NCBI GenBank assembly: GCA_003024985.2
Contig: PXIH01S0022507.1
Source of the DNA: Euperipatoides rowelli
Lineage: Eukaryota > Onychophora > Udeonychophora > Euonychophora > Peripatopsidae
Strand: one strand, 5' to 3'
DNA: 11,280 bases
How positions within the stretch are numbered: the stretch's first letter is position 1; the number at the start of each line of letters is the position of its first letter. Under the pieces are notes generated by a model. The model did no database searches. It saw only the letters and a program-made list of their open reading frames with translations, and had not been told where the DNA came from. The translations under genes were made by a program, and so were the position numbers. Positions 1 to 7,104 of this stretch are shown here, piece by piece.

Positions 1-281
1 TAAATTTATGTTTTTATTTCCATATTAAATTTTTCCTCTTTAAATAAACTGTTTTATGATTAAATTATTAAAATTATGCTATTTTGTTTTTTTAACAAAA
101 AAAAAATAAAAAGTTTAAAACACACTTTGAACATTTTTCTTTATAACTGTATATGGTATTTATTTGTCTAAAAAAAAGGCTAACTGGAAGAGCAAAAATA
201 TCTGCCATGAATACAGGAAACACTTTTTTTTTTTAAAGTAAAAATTTAATAATATTTGGTGTTCATTTCTGTTTTGGTTTT

Positions 282-498
282 TAATGTAGCCTATACTATA
301 TTAGTAATTTAGTACGGTATATTTTAAATTTTAATGATATTTTGTGATTGTATATTTATTTTGTGATGTGTATTTTGATTTGGTTTCAATAAAATATAAT
401 TAATGTATACTACATTAGTAATTTAGTATATTTTGTGATTATATTTTAATTGTATTTGTAATATGTATTTTGATTTGGTTTCAATAAAATATAATTAA
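282..498. repeat. Imperfect two-copy tandem duplication
   Basis: Two head-to-tail copies, about 282-400 and 401-498. Each runs from TAATGTA through ATTAGTAATTTAGTA to TTGATTTGGTTTCAATAAAA and ATAATTAA. The second copy is shorter by about 20 bases, mainly in the T-rich middle. Each copy contains one AATAAA hexamer, but nothing else suggests a transcript end. This is a local duplication of non-coding DNA. Confidence 0.8.
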
Positions 499-544
499 GA
501 ATTACTTATTTTTTTTTAAAAATATATAGTCTAATTCAGTACAC

Positions 545-657
545 TTTGGTAATTTTATCATTATTGATAAACAAAAAAAAATGGAATTACCGATTGTTGA
601 ATCGGTAATATCGGTAAAATGTTCAACACTATTAAAAACTAACAGCCCTACCCCTGG
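545..657 (-). mobile_element. Possible terminus of a hAT-like element
   Basis: Read on the minus strand from 657, the sequence starts CAGGGGTAGGGCTGTTAG and continues into a short self-complementary tract built on ACCGATT/AATCGGT. A CAGRGG-type start is typical of hAT terminal inverted repeats. No matching opposite end with the same start is visible in the window, so the element would extend left of base 1 or be truncated. No target duplication can be tested. This is a motif-level call only. Confidence 0.22.
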
Positions 658-1119
658 ACTTAATTAGGGGGGCTTACAGTGATCCCCCAGCTGATAACAT
701 TCATGCTGAACTGCACCCACAGCTCCCCCCCCCCATACACCATATTGACCAGCCGCTGCAAAAAAAAAAAAAACTTTTTACTAGAAGTCTTTTTAATCAA
801 ATGTGCAGTTAGTGCCTTTTTAATCCTGTCGACACTGAGTATACCGTGCAGAATGAAAACAACCCTATAACTTATATGGTGTTTATCTCTGCAGCGCACC
901 TCATCATGTCCTCATTGAAAAAGCAGGTTGTGTAAGTTCTCATGTATATATTAAAAGTGTTTTTGAATCCTATTTCAACTTCATTGATTGTATTTTTGTA
1001 ACAAAAATGTTTGTTTAATTGTTATATTTGGCCCAAAAATGCATCAAAATTAGACTTTTATGCCAATATTTATCAAATTATATACCTTCCATATGATGTC
1101 TCATCTACATTTTTGTTAG
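658..1119. other. Non-coding stretch with homopolymers
   Basis: It holds a C run at about 725-734 and an A run at about 760-773. A 37-nt segment at 895-931 is bounded by CTGCAG and GTAAGT and would be exon-like, but it is too short to assign. The open frames at 660-899 on either strand include these homopolymers and look like chance frames. Confidence 0.5.
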
Positions 1120-1227
1120 AGAAATCTTGCATTAATTCCTCCTGTAAGTGGTTGCCCAGATGATGAGCCATTTTGTGTGCGACAGTTTGATTCTTTATAC
1201 ATCAATCGGATTGTAATCATTGGTTAG
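1120..1227 (+). CDS. Possible 3'-terminal exon, unassigned
   Basis: A T-rich tract ending TTTTTGTTAG (AG at 1118-1119) precedes an open frame of 35 codons closed by TAG at 1225-1227. The peptide includes SGCPDDEPFCVRQFDSLY. Its composition is less AT-driven than that of its surroundings. The spacing G-C, then C, then F after three residues vaguely recalls the C-terminal tail of histidine-type acid phosphatases; this is a weak inference from a short stretch. An AATAAA hexamer follows at 1300-1305, a plausible distance for polyadenylation. A GTAAGT inside the exon at about 1144 could instead act as a donor. The 37-nt exon-like segment at 895-931 joins in phase 0, but I cannot confirm the link. 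It may simply be a chance frame. Confidence 0.22.
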   Translation, partial: RNLALIPPVSGCPDDEPFCVRQFDSLYINRIVIIG

Positions 1228-1780
1228 AAGCCTGAATTTTTTTATTTGCAATCAGCAGTTTTTATAAAAACAACTCGAAACAAACACTATTAGGCTGAAA
1301 ATAAAACTTAACGGTTTTAATGTTTTTATTTGCATTAAAAAAAATATATTGTCTAAGAATGTTTAAAAAATCGTAAAAAAAACTTTGGAAATAATAGTTA
1401 TTAATTTGTTTCATAAAGTTAATAATGTACAAAAGCCTACCGGTATACATTCCGGTAGGATTGTTTTTTTTTTTTTCCATAAAATTGATTACAACTTCAT
1501 TCCTAAAATTATTTCAAAACTTTATCGATTTTATATTGATGCGAAGAAAGCAACTTTTTTCTCTGATTTGTTGACTATTTTTCTAAACATTAGCGTAGTC
1601 TAATAAAGCCAACAGCCGTAGTTTGACTTCTCACAATTGGCACTCTGGTATGCATGTTATTTCATGTAATGATTGTGATATCAATTGGAGATTATTTACT
1701 TGAATTATTTATGTAGTTTTTTTTTTTTATTTCAAATCATATTATTTAATCTTTGAGCGGGAGCGCACAAATTTTTAACA
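1228..1780. other. AT-rich non-coding DNA
   Basis: Apart from the hairpin at 1436-1459 there are only A/T tracts. The two 72-codon open frames (1262-1480 minus, 1385-1603 plus) are rich in Phe, Ile, Asn and Lys and run through poly-T/poly-A, which indicates chance frames. Confidence 0.6.
1436..1459. repeat. Perfect 8-bp hairpin followed by T-tract
   Basis: CCTACCGG (1436-1443) is exactly complementary to CCGGTAGG (1452-1459), with the 8-base loop TATACATT. A run of 14 T begins about 5 bases later. The stem is GC-rich in very AT-rich surroundings. In bacteria this would suggest a terminator; in this eukaryotic context it is more likely a transposon remnant or chance. Confidence 0.7.
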
Positions 1781-1806
1781 TTAGCGGTCACTTATCGTAA
1801 TTTTTT
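1781..1806 (+). repeat. Diverged copy A of a GC-rich motif
   Basis: TTAGCGGTCACTTATCGTAA matches copy B at 2135 (TCAGCGGGCGCTTGTCGCAA) at 15 of 20 positions. Four of the five differences are C/T or G/A transitions, as expected from decay of CpG sites. It may be an old repeat or a terminal piece of a small element. Confidence 0.35.
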
Positions 1807-1829
1807 ACGGTTCATAGATAAAATTTTCT

Positions 1830-1864
1830 AAATATGTGTAATAATGAAATTATTACACATATTT
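1830..1864. repeat. Perfect 16-bp inverted repeat, 3-base loop
   Basis: AAATATGTGTAATAAT (1830-1845) is exactly complementary to 1849-1864, with the loop GAA at 1846-1848. All 16 pairs match and the match stops sharply at both sides. It can form a stable hairpin in RNA or a small cruciform in DNA. No gene surrounds it. Confidence 0.95.
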
Positions 1865-2134
1865 GTGTTCTATTTTTTATCAGGAATTTTAATATATAAA
1901 GAAAAAAACAATTCCAACAAACAGATTTTTTTAATAATTTTTTTTTCTAAATGTCAATATTAAAAAAAGCCAGTTTATCTTACATTTTTCATTACTGTTT
2001 CTCTGTCGTCGGAGATATAATTTTTTGGTAATGATTTTTGAAATCTGCATTAATTTCTGATTTTAAAAATATATAAGTTTATTCCTAAATGTTTTATAAT
2101 ATTTGTATTACGCTACCTGAAAGTCAATATTACA

Positions 2135-2350
2135 TCAGCGGGCGCTTGTCGCAAAATTTATGTCTGAACGTATTTTTACATATAATTCTAAAAAAATAAT
2201 TATAAAATGGGCTATGTGCATGTAAAAACCTACCAATATTGTAGTGGGCAGTTAGTTTTAGGCAGAGATAAACCCACAAGACCATACACATAAGACACAT
2301 TTTATAAAAAATTGAATTTGACGTAAAATTTATGACAGCGCACTCGCTCG
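2135..2350. repeat. Possible short inverted-repeat element
   Basis: Copy B of the GC-rich motif (2135-2165, plus) and copy C (2319-2350, minus) face each other about 150 bp apart. B reads GCGCTTGTCGCAAAATTTAT; C on the minus strand reads GCGCTGTCATAAATTTTACG. The outer ends are GC-rich (AGCGGGCGC, CGAGCGAGTGCGC) in AT-rich DNA. This could be a decayed MITE of about 216 bp. I see no clear target duplication. Confidence 0.3.
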
Positions 2351-2562
2351 AAGGTTAATTTGTCTACATCAATTTGACGTCATCGGGAAGTTTTTATTTT
2401 TTGTAAACATTGTACAAACTTTTGAATATTTATATGTTTTAGATAAAATATTCAAATTTGATTAATTAATTAAACAAATATTTTTAGGTAAAACTAAACC
2501 CAAATCAATTTTTAAATTTTTTTTTAATAACCATTTTAATGACAATTGCAAATATGGTTTTC
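2351..2562. other. AT-rich spacer left of the inverted duplication
   Basis: It contains only AT-rich sequence and a weak inverted repeat around GAATATTT/AAATATTC at about 2424-2455. If the minus-strand exon at 2657-2745 belongs to a working gene, this would be part of its first intron. No acceptor followed by a convincing exon was found on the minus strand here. Confidence 0.5.
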
Positions 2563-2810
2563 GGGGACGGTACGCTATTTATCAGCGAAAATATATTAGG
2601 AAATATCAAGATATTTTTGGGCAAACTTAAAGATTTCATTAAAATAAATCACTTACCGTGCCAAAGGCACTTCGTTTCTATACAGTGTAATCGTTTGGCC
2701 AAAAACCACATCATTAATACTCGTTTTTTCAATGAAAACATCCATTTTACATAACCTAACAGAGGTAAATCTGTTCAAATGTCACATAGGAAAAGGAGGG
2801 AACAGTTAGT
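2563..2810 (-). repeat. Left arm of a large inverted duplication
   Basis: The reverse complement of this segment aligns along its length with 3050-3290. Shared blocks include ATCAGCGAAAATATATTAGG, the exon at 2657-2745, and TCAAATGTCACAT upstream of the start codon. Exon identity is about 90% with one single-base indel. The match is lost at GGGGACG on the outer side and near CAGTTA on the inner side. It covers promoter-proximal DNA, the first exon and the first ~90 bases of intron, so it is a genomic duplication rather than a retrocopy. Confidence 0.93.
2657..2745 (-). CDS. First coding exon of an unrecognised gene (left copy)
   Basis: On the minus strand an ATG at 2745 with purine at -3 and G at +4 (GTAAAATGG) opens 29 codons plus two bases, ending at a strong donor GTAAGT (2656-2651). 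The peptide begins MDVFIEKTSINDVVFG and continues QTITLYRNEVPLA, with the next codon split after CG (phase 2). It shares the block INxVVFGQTITLYR exactly in length and reading with the right copy. Nothing in it is a motif I can tie to a family, and no signal peptide or membrane segment is present. The frame NEVPLAR also appears in the right copy if one base is removed there, so this copy probably keeps the ancestral frame. Downstream exons, toward lower coordinates, were not identified. The open frame on the opposite strand at 2539-2754 is its antisense shadow. Confidence 0.6.
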
Positions 2811-3049
2811 TTATCGCTCTGCACTAGTAAATAGAGTTTATTTTTTTATTATTTTTAAATCACTTTTTATTGCAATAAAATTTATAGATTTTTGTTGAAG
2901 GAAGGATGTATGACACCTATAAATCCTTCATGAAGGAAGGATGTACGACACCCACAAATCCTTCATGAAGGAAGGATGTATGACACCCACAAATCCTTCC
3001 TTCATCAAAAAACGTAGAGAATAAATAAAACAGCTTTCATGTACTTTTA
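2811..3049. promoter_or_regulatory. Shared spacer between divergent first exons
   Basis: This 239-bp spacer separates the two arms; the start codons lie 368 bp apart on opposite strands. If both exons are transcribed, a bidirectional promoter should lie here or in the inner ends of the arms. No unambiguous TATA element is placed symmetrically. It contains the palindromic 35-bp tandem repeats at 2897-3005. The promoter role is inferred from geometry only. Confidence 0.35.
2897..3005. repeat. Three 35-bp tandem units joined by palindromes
   Basis: Units start at 2897, 2932 and 2967 with GAAGGAAGGATGTA, continue through GACACC and AAATCCTTC, and differ by only a few C/T changes. Each junction forms the perfect 14-bp palindrome TCCTTCATGAAGGA. 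The outermost ends are also complementary: GAAGGAAGGAT (2897-2907) and ATCCTTCCTTC (2993-3003). The array can fold on itself at several scales and lies at the centre of the larger inverted duplication. Confidence 0.95.
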
Positions 3050-3290
3050 ATAACTGCTCCCTCNTTTTTTCCATGTGACATTTGAGNAGATTCCTTCCGC
3101 ATTAGGTTGTAAAATGGCTGCTTTTATCGCAAAACCGAGTATTAATGAAGTGGTTTTTGGCCAAACGATTACACTGTATAGACAACAAAGTGCCCTTGGC
3201 ACGGTAAGTCATTTATGTTAATGAAAAATTTGCACAAAAAAATCTTGATATTTCCTAATATATTTTCGCTGATAAAAGTGTAACGTCCCC
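3050..3290 (+). repeat. Right arm of the large inverted duplication
   Basis: Counterpart of 2563-2810 in opposite orientation. It contains two uncalled bases (3064, 3087) in the block matching the region upstream of the start codon. Homology ends at CGTCCCC (3284-3290). Both arms keep the same order: upstream block, start codon, exon, donor, intron start, all reading away from the centre. Confidence 0.93.
3114..3203 (+). pseudogene. First exon of the same unrecognised gene (right copy), frameshifted
   Basis: ATG at 3114 (GTAAAATGG context) opens 30 codons ending exactly at a GTAAGT donor (3204-3209, phase 0). The peptide starts MAAFIAKPSINEVVFG and continues QTITLYRQQSALGT. Compared with the left copy it has one extra base (GACAAC against GAAAC), which shifts the last seven codons and changes the splice phase from 2 to 0. 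Removing that base would restore the left-copy reading. Most other differences change an amino acid (D/A, V/A, E/A, T/P, D/E), so purifying selection on both copies is not evident. It may be a decaying copy, a fast-diverging paralogue with compensating exon phases, or carry an assembly error, since Ns lie close by. No convincing second exon was found downstream. Confidence 0.5.
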
Positions 3291-3299
3291 TGGTTTTCA

Positions 3300-4560
3300 G
3301 TAGCCACAAAAATGTCAAAATCAAGCCATAGTGTTGAAAATAGATTTCTGACCACCTTTTCCATTATTTGAACAAATCGGTGCAACATTTAATCTTTCCT
3401 AAGAATTAATCTCAACATTAGTTTTACAGACTCCAAATTATAGGCAATAAACAAAAATATGCAGTTAATTTTATATGCTAAAATGAGCACTTACAAACAG
3501 ACAATTTATTAGAATTCTTCTAATTAGTATATGTGCATTTCATCTTGATTTTCAAGTATTTCAAGTTTTTTTCTTCTCTCTATAGACAGTACAGTATATA
3601 CTGTATATAATAATGAAAAGAAACAAATTTGTTAAAAAATGTGGTGGTGGCATATTTTGTAATTATCAGAGATGCAGTACTTTATGCATTATAATTTTTG
3701 TGTTAGGAAACTTTTTAGATGTTGAAATAGGAGTCTGTTTACATTTACATTTCGTTAATTACTTCCATATGTTGAAACTATTTTACATTTCAATCTTTTA
3801 CTGTATGTGTTTGAACATATGAATTTTTTTTTTTTTAAGCCTTTCATTTTCAATTAGCTATTTTTGTATTATTAGTAAAATTAGCTTTATAAAATCAGGA
3901 ATGGAAATTTAATTTGTTTTTATTTGTGACTGTAGCAATAATTTATAATTTTCAACTGTTTATGTAATATAAATTGATTGCTTGTGTTGGTTGTTTTTTA
4001 TTTGATTTCAATTGGTAAGGACATAAATTCTAGTTTCTATACTAAATAGTATAAAGGTTAAGTGTTGTTGACAATCTGTAGTCTGGGATACAGCTTTTAC
4101 ATATTTCATTATTATTATTGGCTTCTTGCAAGTTATCATTACTGAAATGGTCTTAGATTTCTCATTTACATTAGTTTGAACTTCATTTTTTTTTTTTGAT
4201 TATTATATGTGTTATTGGTTCTGAAGTTTGAAAAGAAAAAAAAACGTGAGAGCAAAGATGGGAAAATTTTGTTTTTGTTAAATTGGTGTTTGTGGGGAAA
4301 TTTGATTTTATCAACAAAAAAGATTGTGGGGGTATGTGATGACAGATTTTTATTTTTATGTTGGCGATTTGGTTTCTTATTGAAATTTTTATTTTACGAC
4401 TGAGAGAAGGAGTGGATGGTTCTAAAGTTACATTGAAATTTATATAATTCAGCAAAGTTTGGAGGCATTTAGAGACCGTCAAAGTATTAATCTGCAGATG
4501 AAAGATATCGATGAAAAATAACATTAATTAGTTGTATTTCTCCCTCCCTGCAAAGCTACC
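3300..4560. other. Long AT-rich stretch without a gene
   Basis: Only simple A/T tracts and the palindrome at 3590-3605 stand out. The longest open frame of the window, 113 codons on the minus strand at 4183-4524, starts in ordinary AT-rich DNA, ends in a poly-Lys tract encoded by a homopolymer and shows no domain-like pattern, so I treat it as chance. The plus-strand frames at 3613-3822 and 4209-4403 are likewise Phe/Leu/Ile-rich chance frames. Confidence 0.6.
3590..3605. repeat. 16-bp perfect palindrome
   Basis: TACAGTATATACTGTA reads the same on both strands, with no spacer. It lies in otherwise featureless DNA and is followed at once by another TATA run. Confidence 0.85.
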
Positions 4561-5340
4561 TCCTCCTTTGGTGTAGGCGTGGCTATACTTTTGACCCCTG
4601 GGGAAGAAAAATTAAGAGCCTCATCCCCAGACCTGCCAACTTTCAAAAGTACAATAGTGCAAATATGCTAACATCACATGGAAAGGGTTAACTCTTTTCA
4701 TTTTAAAGCTATTGTATTAAGAAAATATTTCCATGTGTAATTAAGACTGTAAGACACTCACTAAATAACTGTCTCACATTTTTTGAATAGTAGAAGTTGA
4801 CAGACTCCTGTGCTGAGCAATGTTCAAGAAAAAAGTCGAAAGCAGTTCAATTTATGTGGCTTCTGTAATAGTCATTCTGCTTAGGGATTAATATATTGTG
4901 GGTTTTTTTATTTTATCTTCAATAAACAAATTCTTCATAGGATTAAAAAAAAAGGATCTTGATTGGACAAGAATGCAGATTGATGGAGTGAGGATGATAT
5001 AATCCAAAGCCACAAGATGAAAAATTTTTCAGCAGAATGATTTGAAAGTTAGAAAAAGGCTATAAACCATGTTATTGATGTTTTAATTTTTCAAAATGCT
5101 CTGCCATCTTTGGACAAAATCTTAAAATATTTTGATATGAGCTCCCCCAGGTGGCAAAAAGGTGAACTAATTCAAAATACCATTTTTGATAAAAGTGTGG
5201 CTTTTGATTAACATTTCACTTCAAATGTAAAGATGTTCCAATTGTACGAGTGAAAGAAAAGATCATGTCTGCTTTGCATTCGATCACTTACTGATACTCG
5301 TAATTATATTTATTACACAAGTGAAAATTGTGCATAGTGC
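4561..5340. other. Non-coding stretch left of the hAT element
   Basis: A GC-richer patch at about 4540-4650 contains CAGACCTGCCAAC, which resembles a hAT terminal motif but has no partner. Around 4780-4890 two short frames look slightly protein-like (one at 4820 begins MFKKKVESSSIYV), without a convincing acceptor-donor pair. Nothing else is recognisable. Confidence 0.45.
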
Positions 5341-5553
5341 AACAAAGACACTGTTGGTCTGGCCAGGTTGGCTGGCCGGCGGCTCAGGTGGTCTGGGGAC
5401 CCTTTGAAAAATTTTTTTTTTAATTTTTTTAAAATTTTTATTTAGGTAATTAACTAAAAATAGAAGTTATCATGAAAGCAGATCCCTCATATTGAAGGGG
5501 ATGGATGGGCCTGTAGTCCCAGTGCCCCCTCTCCTCCTTGTTTGAACAAAATA

Positions 5554-5659
5554 CATAAGAAACTACATATTTATGACCAGAATGTTTGATGGGTGACCCA
5601 TAGGATCGGTAAAGGTAAACCAGGGAACTATATAGGGATGGTAAATGGAAACAAAATGA
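5554..5659 (+). repeat. Internal direct repeat of the hAT element, copy 1
   Basis: A 106-bp copy running from CATAAGAAACTAC through CGGTAAAGGTAAACCAGG to GGTAAATGGAAACAAAA. It matches copy 2 at high identity, with small indels near TATTTATGACC and the GGGTGACCC region. It stops directly at the run of Ns, so the assembly may have collapsed or broken at this repeat. Confidence 0.92.
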
Positions 5660-5663
5660 NNNN
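5660..5663. other. Assembly gap (4 N)
   Basis: Four uncalled bases immediately after the first internal repeat. The true length of the hAT element may differ from 772 bp. Single Ns also occur at 3064 and 3087. Confidence 0.99.
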
Positions 5664-5921
5664 CCCTAGCCCGCTAGGATGTGGGAATATTTACATATTA
5701 TTTCCAAATAATAAGTTGATTTTTCAGAAAAATAAAGAAGAAAAGTTAATATTTACAATGTTATGTTGGGAAATATGCTAAACACAACTGGGTCATTTGC
5801 CTTACCCTCCTCCACCCACAAAATGCCCAAGACTATTTTTATTGTCTACATTATGGAACCTACCTACATGCCAAATTTCAAGTTTGTGCTATTGTGGAAA
5901 GTGTGCTAAACACTATTGGGT

Positions 5922-6027
5922 CATAAGAAACTACAGTTATGACCAGAATGATAGGATTGGGGGACCCATAGGCTCGGTAAAGGTAAACCAGGAAACTATA
6001 TAGGGATGGTAAATGGAAACAAAACGA
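5922..6027 (+). repeat. Internal direct repeat of the hAT element, copy 2
   Basis: Second copy, 368 bp after the first. Just upstream, GCTAAACACTATTGGGTCAT at 5905-5924 is itself a copy of GCTAAACACAACTGGGTCAT at 5777-5796. GGTCATAA and TTATGACC around 5919-5944 can pair as an 8-bp stem. The element interior is therefore largely repeats. Confidence 0.92.
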
Positions 6028-6128
6028 GCATACAATTAAAAAAAAAAAAGCTTATCAAATTTAAAAAAGGCTGGTTATGGCTCTGGGGTCGAGGGCCCAA
6101 AGTGCCACCAACCGACACTGAACAAAGA

Positions 6129-6530
6129 GGTTAAAATATCTACATTTTATTAAATACAATAGTCCAAGCTTGATGATGATTATACTGAACCTTAATCTTT
6201 TGTTTGAGTAGCACATAATTTATGTGATTCCATGATTTAAAATCAATAGACTTGAATTAAATCATGGCCACAATTAGTCGAATGCTGATCAAATCTTATT
6301 TACCATGCACTTTACTGTGTTTTATATTATGGTAATGAATTAGACCATGACATCTAAGTCAATTTCTCCTCCCCACCCTATAGTCCACAGGATTTTTTTT
6401 TCCCCACAAGTCAGATTATGTAGTCCAAAGGAAAAATTCTTCTTCCCCATTTCAAGTGAAGGGGCAAAGAGCTAAACCTATTCACTGTCAGATTGTTCTT
6501 TGACAGTGTGTATTCTTTTAATCATTATTT
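6129..6530. other. Spacer between two transposons
   Basis: No gene is visible. The only structure is a perfect 8-bp inverted repeat, CACTGTCA (6483-6490) with TGACAGTG (6501-6508), 22 bases before the mariner-like element. Confidence 0.6.
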
Positions 6531-6632
6531 AGGGTGTCCAAGAATTATCTTTATGATAATGATTTAAAACAACTCATGAATTAAAAGTCATATTCACAAA
6601 CCATTTCCTGCAATTAAACAAATTATTAACTA
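6531..6632 (+). repeat. Left long terminal inverted repeat
   Basis: It pairs with 7105-7202 over about 100 positions with scattered substitutions. Shared blocks include CTCATGAA, AAAAGTC, CACAAACC and TGCAATT. Confidence 0.88.
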
Positions 6633-6689
6633 AACAAATTTTTTTTGTTGTTGTTTAATAGATGGCGCCACAAAGCATTTTTAATGCAA

Positions 6690-7073
6690 ATGGCAGCTCT
6701 ACAACAAAAAACACAATCTGTGTATGGCTGGCTATAATGGAATCTCCTGTACCTTTCCAAACCAAATATTGAACAGGGTATGGGAAAGAACCACCAGGTG
6801 TAGCTACAATCCATACATAAATGAAGTTTAAGGAGCTGGAAGTTTACTGCAGGTTAATGGTCAAAGTCGTAAAAATCACCCAATACTGACGTAACCCCTA
6901 CTTGATTCCTTTTGTGGGGTTATGTTAAACACATGGTTTACCACACATCTATACCAAACCTTAATGTTCTTAAGAGTAGAATAGGTACCGTGATGATGGA
7001 TACTCTGTCCAACATATGTCATGAAGTTGAGTTTCACCTTATGTGCTGTGTGCAACAAAAGGGTCACATGTAA
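6690..7073 (+). pseudogene. Transposase remnant, N- and C-terminal ends only
   Basis: ATG at 6690 opens MAALQQKTQSVYGWL before a stop. After a frame change the sequence reads TGYGKEPPGVATIHT and, in a third frame, GSLLQVNGQS. These match my recollection of the helix-turn-helix N-terminus (DUF4817-like) of arthropod transposases, which start with MA-x-LQQK and carry YG-x-x-PP and K-F-x-E-T-G-S. From 6876 another frame gives SPNTDVTPT, a stop, then FLLWGYVK and ends near 7070 with HEVEFHLMCCVQQKGHM and TAA. This is the SPDLTPxDFFLWGYLK segment (third catalytic Asp region, here degraded) and the usual C-terminal tail. The middle, with the first two catalytic Asp residues, is missing. It has at least three frame changes and several stops, so it is not functional. 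The minus-strand frames at 6626-6814 and 6876-7067 are shadows. Confidence 0.82.
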
Positions 7074-7104
7074 AGACTATTAATGACATGTATAAAATCA
7101 TTTT

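Larger units (their letters stand above)
5341..6128. mobile_element. Non-autonomous hAT-type transposon with 8-bp target duplication
   Basis: The 8-bp sequence AACAAAGA occurs at 5341-5348 and again at 6121-6128. Between them a 772-bp element (5349-6120) starts CACTGTTGGTC and ends, on the opposite strand, CAGTGTCGGTT; 8 of the first 11 terminal bases match. Both ends have GC-rich subterminal DNA (TCTGGGGAC left, TCTGGGGTC right), then A/T homopolymers. An 8-bp target duplication and a CA-type short terminal repeat are hAT hallmarks. No transposase is encoded; the open frames at 5593-5781 and 5797-6003 lie inside and lack domain features. The interior carries long direct repeats. Confidence 0.8.

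Noticed and set aside
660-899. 79-codon minus-strand frame containing VYGGGE, which recalls a Tc1-type transposase GGG motif
   Set aside because: The glycines come from a C/G homopolymer, and the residues after it do not follow the transposase pattern.
2539-2754. 71-codon plus-strand open frame
   Set aside because: Antisense to the left first exon and its intron; its right-arm equivalent is not open in the same way.
4183-4524. 113-codon minus-strand open frame, the longest in the window
   Set aside because: Ser/Thr/Ile/Lys-rich composition follows AT-rich DNA, the C-terminus is poly-Lys from a homopolymer, and no domain or splice context is visible.
4632-4650. CAGACCTGCCAAC as a hAT terminal motif
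   Set aside because: No inverted partner and no target duplication were found.
4820-4891. Short frame MFKKKVESSSIYV as another OATP exon
   Set aside because: Only a faint resemblance to a family membrane segment, with no acceptable splice-site pair in the right phase.
5797-6003. 68-codon Cys-containing frame inside the hAT element as a gene
   Set aside because: It lies across the repeats within a MITE-like element, and no conserved family pattern is visible.
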